In this document: positions 12,598 to 25,077 of the stretch, piece after piece
Position numbering within the stretch: position 1 is the first letter of the stretch
Layout of the letters: each line of letters starts with the position of its first letter
Assembly: GCF_000002425.4 (NCBI RefSeq)
Contig: NC_037260.1
Location: forward strand, 14,987,372 to 15,051,371
DNA length: 64,000 nucleotides
Direction of reading: 5' to 3'
DNA from: Physcomitrium patens
Lineage: Eukaryota; Streptophyta; Bryopsida; Funariales; Funariaceae
Made by a program: the position numbers and the translations under genes
The notes under the pieces: model-generated
Databases searched by the model: none
Told to the model about the DNA's origin: nothing
What the model saw: the letters and a program-made list of their open reading frames with translations, nothing else

Positions 12598-14019
12598 GGT
12601 CGTATTATGTAAAGCCTTGCTTGAAAATGTACCAAACACTTAGCTATAGAAAATAGAAAGAATATTGCAATAACAAGATTTCAATTCTAATAGAATCGTA
12701 AATAACTCCAATTAAACCTTAAAAATGCTAATTAAGCTTTAATAAAATTCAAAGAAACCTTAAAAAAATTACAAAATAAGCATGAAGAAATCCTAAAGAA
12801 ATTCAATTAAAGTATGAAAATAAAATTTAAAATATATCTTAAATAAATTTTAATCAAATTTTAATTTAATTCTACTTAAAATTTTAGTATTATTCACTTA
12901 AATTCTAAGTTAAATCCTAATTAAATCCTAAGTAAATCCTAAATTCTAATCAATTCTTAAATCTTAGATCAAATCCTAATTAAATTAATCTAACCTTGGG
13001 ATAGTTTAGAACCTTAATATCTATCAATTATATTATTGATCTTTCTTAATATTTCACACACCTTCTAACAACTTAATTAAAAACAAGTATATTAAATGTG
13101 AAAAAGATTGAATTTACTATATAGAAGATCAAACTTAAATTTTGCTCAAGTGTTAGCTAGCCTCCTACTTCAATCTAAATGTTGAACTTCCAGTACTAAT
13201 ATTTCCTTCTTGAACTATTAAATCACCTTCAAAATATACTTAAATTATAGAAAATCAATTCTATTCTCTATATAAAAAATTCACTTCAATCTAATTAACA
13301 GATTGCTAAAGATCTTAAAAATACTCATTGACTCTCAAATTCTAATTTTTGAGACCTCAACTTGTAAAAACCTTTATACACTTTGATCTAACTATTTGAT
13401 TGATTTTAAAATTTTTACACATACTAATATCTAGAATACCAACACATCATCTAAAATTTACTAATATACACACCACAAAATTTTAAAAACCTTCAATTTT
13501 GTAAAAATAATTTTATTTTTTAAAATCTAATCCAACCAAAAACTTTATTAACTTTAAAAATCATCCAAAAACTGAATATTAACTCAATTGATATAAAAAA
13601 TGTTCAAAATTCTTTTATCAAGTTTGCTTTCAAATCTTATTCTTTAATCTACGAAAGAATCTTAGATTTGCTATAGATACATAGTTTTGTACCTCAAGAT
13701 TTGATTTTGATCCACTTTGACAACTGGTCCTCTTTCAATATCAATATTTGGTAATTTGAGTTAATTTTTGCTTGAACCTATCAATAACTTCCTTTTAAAC
13801 ATGTCTTTATCAATTATTTTTTTCATTTATTTTGATTTGAGGTATTTATGCTCCTAAAAAATAAATAGAAGCCTCGTCTCTAAAAGGCAGCATTAAGACT
13901 AAATTTTTTATTACCTTCCTAATATTTGTCCTTGTTTTTCTACCACATCTTTTTACTAGGCTATTATAGAATAATATCTATTTTTAAAAATTTTTACCAT
14001 ATAGTTGTGTTATTATACA
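12598..14019 (-). repeat. Reversed family A LTR (1422 bp), inversion arm
   Basis: Reads GGTCGTATTATGTAAAGCC... to ...TTACCATATAGTTGTGTTATTATACA, the reverse complement of the family A plan, and nearly equal in length to the LTR at 9073-10495. It stands between the gag start (minus) and RT region (plus). Best read as a solo LTR once inserted at the end of pro and later recombined with the 5' LTR. Confidence 0.75.
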
Positions 14020-16579
14020 ATAATAAAGTGAAGTTAGAAAGAAATTAGTATAATTTCTAATCATACTTCTTAATCATGAATAAAATCAAGATAAATTAAG
14101 AGAGAGGCTATTGCCAAGAGTTATTGAAGGATTTAAGGATTTATAAAAAGTACCATTGCAAGATTATAGAAGTACAAAGGAAGAGGTACTCTCATAAGAT
14201 GTAGGTACCTTTGATACAAGTTTTATTGGTATTTTTGAAAATAGAAGTATTATATATAAGAAAATTGATAATTTAAAAAAAAAATTAAAAAAATACATAA
14301 TATTGAAAGGAAATTATGTAAATTTGAGACATTAGAAGATGATGAGGTAATTTTAGATGTTTATGAAGAAAATGAATCGGAGGATTTTTGGAATTAATTA
14401 CATCTATTGAATTAAGAGATCTTGATAAGATTGTGGAAATTCATTCAAGGAAGGTTTATACTATACTTAAATCTCTTGAAGTATCAAAAGTGATTGTTGA
14501 GATAAAATATAAAACAATAAATAAGAAGATAAAACTTATTGTTGATCTTTTATCAGAAGATTCTATAAAATAGATAGAAGAAGCATCAAAAGAAGGAAGT
14601 TTAAGAGATTCAAAGAATATTAGACATCAATTTACAAAAGAGACTTTTGAAGAATTGAAGATTGGATGTGATGGTTCTTTATTACTAGTAGCAACTAAAT
14701 ATTTTAAAAAAATGCTTGCAAAATGAGATAAATCATTTACCTTTAAACTTCATGAAATACAATGTATAGATTCTATTATTATTATTCTTATGATTATCTT
14801 CAAGGTATCACAAATATCTCAAAACTTAAGGCCAATTTTTGTTCCAAGGGCACATTTATCTAAATTGGTGGAGTTATTGAAGGAAAAGATGTAAATAAAG
14901 ATTTTTGAACCTTTTTTTGTTCTATATTCTAGTTGTTGGTTTATAATATCTAAAAAAAATGGATCATTGCATTTTATCCAAGATATGCAGCCAATAAATG
15001 TAGTAACTATTAGAAATGTAGATATAAGATCTTTAGTAGATGAGTTTGTAGAAGCATTTATGGAGAGGATAATTAATTCAATAGATGATTTATATTTAAA
15101 CTATGATCAATTTCAACTTACAAATGGAAGTAAAGATTTAACAAAAATGAGAATAATACTTGAACTACTTAAAATATGTATTCTTTCACAAGGTGCCACT
15201 AATTTATTTGCACATATAATAAATGAGATAAATAATGTATTGAAAGACTTCATTTGTAAAAAAACTATGCCTTTTTTAGATGATGTTAGTATCAAAATAT
15301 GTAAGAAAAGAAATAAAGATGAGACTTTAGATGAAAAGGGGTGTCACAAGTATGTTATTGATTTTGTACAAGATTGTGAAAAGATTTTAACTTGATTGTA
15401 AGAAGTTCATGTTACACTTTCAGGAACAAAATCTACATTTGGAGTACAAGAAGTTATTATTGTTGGATATTTGTGTCAATTTTATGAGAAGAAACTAAAT
15501 CTAAATAAAATTGATGCAATTTGAAGGATGAAAGATATATGTAATTCTTTAATAGAAGTACATAGGTTTTTAAGGGCTTGTATGTTTTATTGAATATGGA
15601 TTCGTCATTACGCTCATATAAAAAATCCATTGTATGAATTATTATGCAAAGATTATCAATTTAAATGGAAACAAAAGTACACTAAAATAATACAAAAGCT
15701 AAAGTTTTTATTCTTGATACCTCCAATTTTAAGAAGAATTAATTATAAATATAATAGGAAAATAATACTTATTATAAATACTAGTCTTATTGCTATTAGG
15801 TGGATTGTAGATCAAGATGATTCAAGTGGGAATAATTTTGCAGTTCAATTTGGAATTAAAGTTTTAAATAGTCATCAACATGCATATTCTCAAATCAAAT
15901 GAAAACTATAGGGAGTTGTTTTAGCTATAAAAGTTGAAAAAGATTATTTGATTGAAGCAATACTAGTAATTGAAATAGATTGCTTACCATTGCTTGAAAT
16001 GATTATTAATTTTTCAACATTAGATATTGTAATGTTAAAACTAATTTTTTATATCAAATCATTAAATCCAAAATTTAAGCATGGTACCAAAAAAGACAAT
16101 TTGGTAGAAAATATGTTGTTTCAAGTAAGGTATGAAAGAGAAGATAAGACGGTTGAAGACATTGATGATGTTGGATCGAAATTCTATTTAGTATCAAATC
16201 TTAATATAGATAACAAGTTATTTTTTGAAGAGCTTTATGAAGGAGAGTTATTGAATATTGGTTATTATTTGAATACCTTGATTAAAGAAAAAAAATTAAT
16301 CTACTTAAAAATTTAAACAAATAAAAAAAAAGGCATATAGATTTTTACTTCAAGAAGGATTTTTAAGAGAGAGATCAAAGAAGAAGATTGGAATGCCATA
16401 ATAAGTGATAGGCAATAAAGAAGAACAACAAAAATTATTAAAAGAATTTCATGATAGTTTATAGGGAAGACATAGGAGAATTTGGACTACTTTTGCTAAA
16501 CTTAAAGAATAATATTGATAAAAAAATATATATCAAGATGTGCTTTTATTTTTAAAATCATGTAAAACTTATCAAACAT
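14020..16579 (+). pseudogene. Pol of element I: RT, RNase H and start of integrase
   Basis: The linker after protease matches 24480-25060. RT spans about 14820-15400: CWFIISKKNGSLHFIQDMQP (substrate-binding region), then LPQGATN-like (SQGATN) and the active site MPFLDDV, with FLDD in place of the usual Y-[LIV]-D-D. RNase H follows at about 15560-16300 (PLYELL, then AIRWIVDQDD, KDYLIEA, EIDCLPLLEMI). The integrase zinc region begins at about 16440 (EFHDSL-GRHRRIW, CKTYQT). Internal stops are frequent. No frame is intact. Confidence 0.75.
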
Positions 16580-18298
16580 TGTCGTATTACATGGCATTTG
16601 GCTTGAGAATGCACCAAGCACCTGACTGTGGAAGATAAAAGAAAAATTACAACAACAAGTCCTAACAACTTTAATAGATTCTGAAACAAATTACAATTAA
16701 AGATTAGCAAGTATAATTCAAACACGAATCAAATTCAATCAAAATTTCAAAGGAATTATGTAAGAAATATAAAGTATTTTTAAAGACCCTTTAAAGAAAT
16801 CATAAAGAAATAATATAGGATTTCAAAAATATACTAAAATAGAAATCTTAATAAAATATTAAAATAGAAACCTTAATTAAATCCTAACCAAATCTTAACC
16901 AAATCTTAGTCAAATCCTAACCAAACTTTAATAAAATCCTAACCAAATCCTAACCAAATCTTAGTCAAATCCTAACCAAATTCTAATAAATCCTATATAA
17001 ATCTTAATCAAATCTTAATAAAATCCTAATCAAATCCTAAACAAATTTTAATCAAATCCTAACCAAATTTTAACCAAATCCTAGTCAAATCCTAAAAATC
17101 CTAATCAAATTCTAACCAAATCTTAAACAAACCTAAACAAACCTTAATCAAATCCTAATCAAATCTTAAATAAACCTAAACAAATCTTAATCAAATTCTA
17201 ATCAAATCTTAAATAAATCTAAACAAACCTTAATCGAATCCTAATCAAATCTTAAACATATCCTAACCAAATCTTAAATAATCCAAGTAATTCCTACAGT
17301 AGATTTTAACTTCAATAACTAATGAATGAATTATTGATTTTAGCTCAAATTTTACTCACCTCTTTACAATTAAGTTGACTATGAGCATAATTTTTTTGAA
17401 TTAGATTAAACTCTCTAAAAAGAACAACCCTAATATTTGCTCAAATGTTGGTTAGCTTCCTTCTTCAATCTGAATGTTGAATTTCCAATATCAATAACTC
17501 CTTATCAAACCATTTGATTGATTTCAAATTTTTTAAATATATAGGAAAATAAGTCTATTACTTACACACATTTGATAGATTGCAAGAAATCTTAGAAATC
17601 CTCACTAGACCTAAAACTCTACTTCTCAAGATTCCAACCTACTTAAACCTCAATAATCCTTGATCCAACCCTTCAATCAAGCTAAAACTCATAACATATA
17701 TTGAACACATATATACCTACAAAACCTCAAAATTTCACCTATAGATCTATAAAAAACTTATGAAATTCTCCAAGAATTAACACCCACTTTATTTCACAAA
17801 TTCAGAGTCTTCCAAATAAATCCCAACTTTGTAAGGCTCTTGCAAAGTCAATACATACTCAAATCACATCAAATTAATATTTAAAGAAAATTTATCAAGT
17901 TAGCTCTTAGATACTATTTTGAGATTTCCAAAAGAATCTGAGAATTATCATCGAGGCTTGGTTGTGTGTCTCAAGATTTGATTTCAACCCTAATTCATAA
18001 ACGGCCCTTTGTAGGTATCAATATCTAGTTTTTTTAGATAATTTTTATTAGAATTTACTCTTAACTTCTTCTTTAAGATGCCTATTTCATTTATTTTTCT
18101 AATCTACTTTATTTTCCTTATTTATGGCCCTACAAAATAAGTAGAAGTCACTTTTCTAAAAAAGTAGCATTACTACTAAAATTTTTATTACCTTCATATC
18201 TTTTATCTATATTTTTTTATTTTATCTTTTAACTTGGCTCTTCTATAATAAGATCCATATTATCATCTTTTACCATATAGTCATATTACATCATGACA
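16580..18298 (-). repeat. Solo family A LTR inserted in integrase (1719 bp)
   Basis: TGTCGTATTACATGGC... to ...ACCATATAGTCATATTACATCATGACA. Flanked by ACAT (16576-16579) and ACGT (18299-18302). Removing it with one 4-bp copy rejoins the integrase frame (CKTYQT | YSNK.HQDSVH), so the insertion and the 4-bp duplication are supported by coding continuity. Its middle (about 16860-17290) is a long run of CCTAATCAAATC-type minisatellite units. Confidence 0.85.
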
Positions 18299-19410
18299 AC
18301 GTATTCTAATAAATGACATCAAGATAGTGTCCATCTTACATATCTTTTGGCTATTCATTTTAAATGAATTGTTGATTTGGTTATTATGCCAATAGCAATA
18401 TGAAAAATGAGATATTTGGTCTTGATTTATGAAGATTTATTAAATCAAGTAAAAGGTAGAACATTAAGAACAAAGTCTATAAATGGGATTTATAGATTTT
18501 TGTTTGAAATTATTATTTGCCACAATGAATGTATAAGAAAAATCACTACAGATTGTAGAGAGTTAAATGTATAAGAACTTGTGAATTTTTTGAAAGATAT
18601 AGAATTAATTTATCATTGACTACTACTTATAATCCTAAAGGAAATGTAAAAAATAAACTTAATCATCTACCAATTATAAAAGCATTAGTTAAAGTATTCA
18701 ATGAAAAGGTTAAAAAATGGCTACAACATTTGCCATCTATATTCTTGGCTAAAAAAACAACTCATAGTTTAGTAATGGAATATATGCCTATTAAGCTCAT
18801 GACAGATTAAAAATCTATTATATCAATTGAAGAAAAGACACCTACTTAGAATGTGTTGACATAAAAAGATGAATTGAGAAAAGAAGAAATTTTAGCTATT
18901 AGAATTCAACAACTTGAACAAGATTGAAAGATATGCAAATAGCATTAGAAATTTTATAAAAGAAAAGTTTACAAAACAAGGCACAATTTGATAAGCAACA
19001 TTGATTGAAACCTTAAGCAATTCAAGATGATGATTGAGTATTGGTCTATGATAATAGCTTGGACAATCAACATAGTTCTTTAAAGAAGTTTTTAAAATAA
19101 TAGTATAGACCAAATATCATAATAACTATAAAAATAATGTAATTTATTCATTACAAGAATTAGATGAAATAAGGTTAAAAATACTACTTACAGAGAAGCA
19201 AGTGAAGATATTCAAATAAAGATAAATAGAAACAAATATAGAAGACCTTGTTGACAATATAAATCTACCAAGATAAGAAGATGAATTTGACTTGAATAGA
19301 AAAAATGATGAAGAGTATTTGAATGAAGGTGTGAAAAATATAATATGAATCAAACAAGATTTAGATTATTTGGTGCATATCAAAGAATGTACAAGTTCAA
19401 AGAAGGTGGA
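18299..19410 (+). pseudogene. Integrase core and C-terminus of element I
   Basis: Continues the split integrase: WIVDLV-like first Asp segment near 18370, a TTDCREL second-Asp segment near 18545-18565, then LTTTYNPKGNVKNKLNH (third acidic residue lost, family pattern NGK.ERGH) at 18616-18680. The C-terminal part has LAIRIQQLEQD (18890) and ELDEIRLKILLTEKQVKIFK (about 19155-19215). No chromodomain follows before the LTR at 19411. Confidence 0.7.
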
Positions 19411-20822
19411 TGTCATATATTAATACAACTATACGGTAAAAAATAAAAACATAGATGTATTATAGAAGATCCTAATAGGAAGATGTGATAGAAGAATAAG
19501 GATAAATGATAGGAAGGTAATAAAAAATTTAGTCTTAATGCTGTCTTTTAGAGAAGGGACTTCTATTTACTTTGTAGAGACATAAATGTCTCAAATCAAA
19601 GTAAATGAAATAAGTAATTGGTATAGACATATTTCAAAGGGAGTTATCAATAGTTTCAAGCAAAAATTATCTCAAATTATTAAATATTTATATTCAAGGA
19701 GGATTAGTTGTCAAGCTAGATTGAATCAGATCACAAGGTACAAAACTATGTATCTATGGCGATTCCAAGTTCTTTAGTAGATTGGAGGATAAGATTTTAG
19801 AACAAATTTATAAAAAAAATTGAATATTTTTTTTATTATCAATCGAATTAATATTCACTTTTTGGATGATTTTCAAAATTACTAAAGTTCTTGATTGAAT
19901 TCGATTTTAAAAAATAAAATTATGTTCACAAAAATAAAGATTCTTAAGCTCTATGATGTATGTATTAGTGAATTTTAGGCAATTTTTTGATATTCTAGTT
20001 GTTAATGTATTTCAAAATTTTGAGGTCAATCAAAAAATTACATGAAAGAGTGTGGAGGTTTTTGTAGGTTGATGTCTCAAAAATTGGAATTTAAGGATTA
20101 GTGAGTATTTTTAAGATATTTAACAATAAAATGATTGGATTGAAGAGAATTTTTTTTGTATGAAGATAAGACTTGATTTTCTATAATTTAAGTATATTTT
20201 AGAGGCAATTCAATAGTTCAAGAAGGAGATATTGGCTTAGGAAGTTCAACATTCAGTTTGGAGTAGGAGGCCAACAAACACCCAAACTAAAAATAAAGGT
20301 TTGATATTCTATATAGTAAGTTTTACCTTCTTCAAATTTAGTGTGTTTGTTGCCAATTGAATTATTAAAAGGCGTGTAAAATCTTAAGCAAGATCAACAA
20401 TATAGTCAATAGATATTGAGATTCTAAACTATCTCAAATTAGGTTAAATTGATTAAGGTTTGATTAAGGATTTATAAATTCATTATAATTTAAGATTTAT
20501 TTAGAAAATGACCTAGAATTTAAGTAAATATTACAAGGATTTTAACTAGGATTAAAATAATATTTCATTAGAATTTATTTAAGATATATTTTGGACCTTT
20601 ATTAGAAATTGTGCAAGATTCTAATTGCACAATTTTGTATTTTTTGTATAATTATTTTTAAATTTATGTTAGATTGGTCAAATTTTGATTAGGATTATTA
20701 TAGTTTATATAAAGTTTATTTGAGATTCTATTAGACTTTGTAGGATTGTTGTTGTATTTTTACTTACCATTTACAATCATATGCATGGTACATTTTCAAG
20801 CAAGAACACATATAATATGATA
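19411..20822 (+). repeat. LTR shared by element I (3') and element II (5')
   Basis: TGTCATATATTAATACAACTATACGG... to ...ACACATATAATATGATA (1412 bp). It directly follows the integrase of element I and directly precedes the leader and gag of element II (GGTGGTGAAC, then AAAGCTTGAGGTAGTAGG). One LTR therefore serves as the end of one element and the start of the next, as unequal or intrastrand LTR recombination would leave it. Confidence 0.75.
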
Positions 20823-22088
20823 TAGGTGGTGAACTTTAGATAAAAGCTTGAGGTAGTAGGTATTAAAGTTTGTTAATTTTTTATTTTTATATAATGGATA
20901 ATGAGAGGAAGAATTTTGAAGGAGCTACGGAAGAAGCTTCAAGTAGAGTTGTTAGTAGAGTTTTCACTAAAAGACAAGGTATATATATGGACCCAACCAT
21001 TGCAAGTATATTCTAAGCTTTTACAATGTTTATGCAATAGCAACAATGCAATGATTCCAAAGAAGCTTTGACAATCAAAGCATTATAAAAATTGATTAAT
21101 AAGCTTGATAAATTTGATAAAAGAGACATTTCAAAGTATCTAAGATGTTATATGTAGAAAATGGAATTAAATTGAATTTCTGAAAAAAAGATGATTGACC
21201 TATTTTGACTTGCCATGGTACCAGAGATATAAAAATATATTAAATCAATTATAAAGCATTACGAAATTTCATTGGAGATATTTTCCTAAGCATTAAAAGA
21301 TGAATATTTATTGAAGGATACTGATTTTATTACTAAGAAATTATTTATAAAATAACTTGAATGGCCTAATAAGAATTTATAAGGAACAGAGCTATTAAAG
21401 AAGTTTGAAAGGTAATATTCTCAATTATCAAAGGTGGAAAAGTTGACATTGGAGCTAAAGAAGGTTGAATTATTTCTTCAAATAGCCGATGGAGAATTAC
21501 AAGAAGAATTAGAATTGCTTCTTAAAGACAAAGAAAAAGATGAAGGATTGACAATGAAGTCAAAAAATATTGAAGATGCTATAGATTTGCTTATAAAATA
21601 AGAAAAGAAGAAAGAAAGGATTAATATTCTAAAATTAGTACAAGCACCTAAAATTTAAGTGCATAGAGTAAAATCAAAAATTCCTATCATTCAATCTCCA
21701 ATGTCTATATCAAAAAAAAAAAATATATATGGAAGTTAAAGAAATTATATGTGGTATGCAAGAACTTCAAATCAAATTAGCAAGACTCAAAAAAAAACTT
21801 CTACAATCAATTTGAAAGCTATTTCAAAACAAGGATATATAAAAAGATGCATTTGGTGTGATAATTTGTCTCATATTAGGAAGAATTGTAATGAATTTAA
21901 TGATATGATGCAACAAAAAGTTATTTTTTGAAAAGATACAAAGGTGGTATTAAAAGATATAAGGGACCTCCTTCAAACCAATTTTGATAAGATATAAGAG
22001 CATTGATTTAAGAATATTTAATAGCACATGGAATAACAACACAAAAAAGTACAAGTTATGGTACTAAGCTAGATGATGACTTTAACGA
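20823..22088 (+). pseudogene. Gag of element II
   Basis: An ATG near 20894 opens MDNERKNFEGATEEASSRVV; the frame continues with several stops through an ELKKVELFLQIADGELQEELE coiled-coil-like section (about 21450-21520). A clear CCHC zinc knuckle sits in the open stretch 21749-21931: CIWCDNLSHIRKNC (C-X2-C-X4-H-X4-C). Same plan as the inverted gag at 11.1-12.6 kb. Confidence 0.7.
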
Positions 22089-23414
22089 TGTCATGTTATA
22101 ATACAACTATATGGTAAAAATATAATCAAAAATAAATTTTTAATTAATATTTTATCATCTTAATACATCAATAATTTAAGTTATTTAAAAATTAATTTTA
22201 TAAAAGCCTCTTAGTTTATTTTCTTATCTTAATAGCTAGTAGATTAAAGGCTGGTTAATAATTTTACCTTTTAGGTTGTAGAAATTCTTTTATTGTCTTA
22301 GAAAGATAATAAATTGATAAAATTAGGTTAGAAGAGATAAATAATTAGCATGTTTGATATTAAGATTAAGTTGATGATAAGATTGGGCTAATAAAATTTT
22401 TAGGAAAAATTAGATTAATATCCAAGGATGGACCATTTATGAAATAAGGTTGAAATTAGACTACTAGCCACTAAACGACTACCTAAGACAAAGTAAAGGA
22501 GGCTTTTAAAGTTTTATAATAAAGATTTGTAAGCTAGCTTTAAGTTAATTTTAGAGGTATAAGACTTATTTTTAGAGGATTTGGAATGACTTTGCAATTA
22601 TTATTCAAAGTTATGATTTATATTGGTGATTTGGAATTTATGCAATACAATTAGGACTAATACTCTTGGCTAGTTTATACAATTGGTATTACATCTAGAG
22701 TTTAAAATTTGAAAGTACTTAGTTAATTGAATGTGACAAGTATGTATAAAATTTTATATTAATCTAATAGTTCAATTGAGAGATATCTAGGTTTTCATAC
22801 AAAAGGATATTAGAAATTGACAATTTGAGATTGAGTAGGATTTTTATGATATTTACAGATCAACTAGTTGGATCAAAGTAAAATTTAGAATAGTAGTAGA
22901 AGACTTCAAGATTAAGCTACACACTAATTTTGAGTTGAAGTTAACAATTAGAAAAGGAGACATTGCTACAAGAATATTTACATCAACTTTTAAGTTGGCA
23001 GCCAAGTGACATTAGTATGGTTTTTGGATTTTTTCTAATAATTTGTAAGTTGAATTGAGCTAAATTTTTCTAAGCATATAAAAGATTTATAGTGGCATTT
23101 GTGTGCAAAATTTTGTTCTAAGTGAATAGTTAGATTAGGAGTTACAATTTATTGAAATTCATTAACTAGAATTAAGGCTTGCAAAGAGAAATCAAAATTA
23201 TCCAATTAGAATTTGTGTATAGTTGAGGTTACTAAAAAGAATATTTTTGAGCACTTTGTATTAGCTTTAAGCATTTTTGAATTAAAATTCGAATTACTTT
23301 ATATTGGAATGTGTGAAATCTATTAGGATTTCTTGAATATATGTAAAATACAACTTCACCTTTCACAACCAAGTACCTAGTGCATTTCCAAACAAGACAA
23401 TACGTATTACAACA
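22089..23414 (+). repeat. Solo LTR, family B (1326 bp), between gag and pro of element II
   Basis: TGTCATGTTATAATACAACTATATGG... to ...TACGTATTACAACA, with family-A-like ends but a different middle that lacks the AGGATTT array. Its block ACTAGCCACTAAACGAC matches, reversed, the LTR split at 39.1/52.8 kb. Flanks (AACGA / ATAGA) show no clean target duplication, so the exact ends are less sure. Confidence 0.7.
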
Positions 23415-25077
23415 ATAGAAGTATAGAAATAATTAGATTTTATATTTTAGCTATTTTTACAATACAAAAAGAAAAGATGCCTTAAAAAGTATTATTGTGA
23501 ATTACAACTACAATATAAAAAATAAGTTAAAAAGATCTTGTAGAGGCTCTTTCAATTCATGCATATATTGCTAAAAGTCAACATGAAGCGTTGATGGAAG
23601 AAAAGAGAAGAAAAAATTTTGGTGATATAAGAAAAAGAAATTCTTCTAAAAGAAAAACTTGAAGAGATAAAGTTCATGAAGTAGCTTCATAAGAATTGCC
23701 TATAAAAGATACTTCAAAATTTTGAAAGAAAAAAAAAAAAGACAAAAGATATGAATAAATCAACAACTTATAAACCACTTTTTGATATTGAAGTAGCAAT
23801 AAGTTTAAAAGAAGTATTACAAGAATATATACTAAATGGTAAGGTGGAGTTCATATGAAAGAGATTTTAAAAATCTTAAAGAAGAAGTTTCATGATGTTA
23901 TTATTGAAAATATTAAAAAAAAATAATAATAATAAATTAATAAGTGAAGCTAGAATAAATCATGTTATTGATGCAAAAATATACAAGGATGAAAAAGAGA
24001 TTGATAATTGTTACAAGCAACCATCCAGTGAAAAGAATGGTTTTAAGCAATAAGTACATTTTGAAGATTCTAATGACAAGGAAATAGAAGCTTCAAGTCA
24101 TTACACTTGAAAGCATTAGATAAGGGCAACTATAGAAGTATTAGTAAATGTAGAAGATATAAAAGACCAATTGTTGTTTTAGTTGACCATGCTTTTGAGA
24201 TAAATCTTATGTCTAAAGATCTTTATAAGAAGTGAAGATTACTAATTGATATGAATTATGGATGGAAAAAATGAACAACTAATAACACACAAGGTGAATT
24301 ATATAGAGCTTGTTCAAATGTTAAAATTTGGATTAAAGATGTTATAATAGAATAACATTTCTTTGTTTAAGATATGATATCTTATCCAATGATTTTAGGA
24401 CAACCATGTATTATGGTAACACAAATAAAAACAAAAATGCTTGATGATGGTTCAGCCTATACATGGATATGTAGTAAAGATAAAAAAAGAAAATAGTATA
24501 ATTTCTAATTCTACCTCCTAATCATGAATAAAATTGAGATAGGTTGAGGAAGAAGCTATTGCCAAGAATTGTTGAAGGATTTAAGGATTTTGAAGAATCA
24601 TTGTAAAGTTAGATTATGAAAGTACAAAAAAAGAGGTACTCTTACAAGATGTAGGTGCCTTTGATGCAAGTTTTATTGACATTTTTGAATATGAAAGTAT
24701 TATATACAAGAAAGTTAAAAATTTAAAAAGAAAGAAAAAAAGAAAATATATAATATTAAAAAAGAATTATGTAAATTAGAGACATTAAAAGATAATAAAA
24801 ATATTTTAGATATTTATAAAGAAAATGGATTAAAAGATTCTTTGAATTTCATTGCATCTATTGGATTAAGAGATGATGATAAGGTTTTGGAAATTCATTT
24901 AAGGGAGGTTTATTCTATACTTGAATCTTTTCAAATACTTGAAGTTATTATAGAGACAAAATATAAAACCAAAAGTAAAATCAATTTTTGAATTTTTACA
25001 AGAAGATTCTACAGAACAAATAAAAGAAGTATCAAAGAAAGAGAGTTTAAAGAATTGTAGAATAGGTAAATAAATTT
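23415..25077 (+). pseudogene. Protease and linker of element II
   Basis: Parallel to the inverted copy at 10.5-11.1 kb: MKEILKILKKKFHDVIIENIKK-like start near 23857, then VDHAFEINLMSKDLYKK (about 24183-24230, a retropepsin-like site with DH in place of D-[ST]-G), TNNTQGELYRACSNVKI and ILGQPCIMVTQIKTK. The linker toward RT runs to about 25060, where the LTR of element III interrupts it. No RT of element II remains in the window. Confidence 0.6.

Larger units (their letters stand above)
9073..20822 (+). mobile_element. Element I: long-LTR Ty3-like retrotransposon, internally rearranged
   Basis: Outer LTRs at 9073-10495 and 19411-20822 are in the same orientation and of similar length. Between them lie pro and gag on the minus strand, a reversed LTR, then RT, RNase H and integrase on the plus strand, with a second reversed LTR splitting integrase. 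Flipping 10496-12597 restores the order gag-pro-RT-RH-IN. No chromodomain was seen after integrase. All coding parts are riddled with stops. See the separate entries. Confidence 0.8.

Noticed and set aside
16580-18298. DNA transposon with TGTCGT / ACGACA inverted ends and ACGT duplications
   Set aside because: The inverted ends are only a few bases. Equivalent copies flank gag-pol in direct orientation and begin and end as LTRs, so solo LTRs explain them better.
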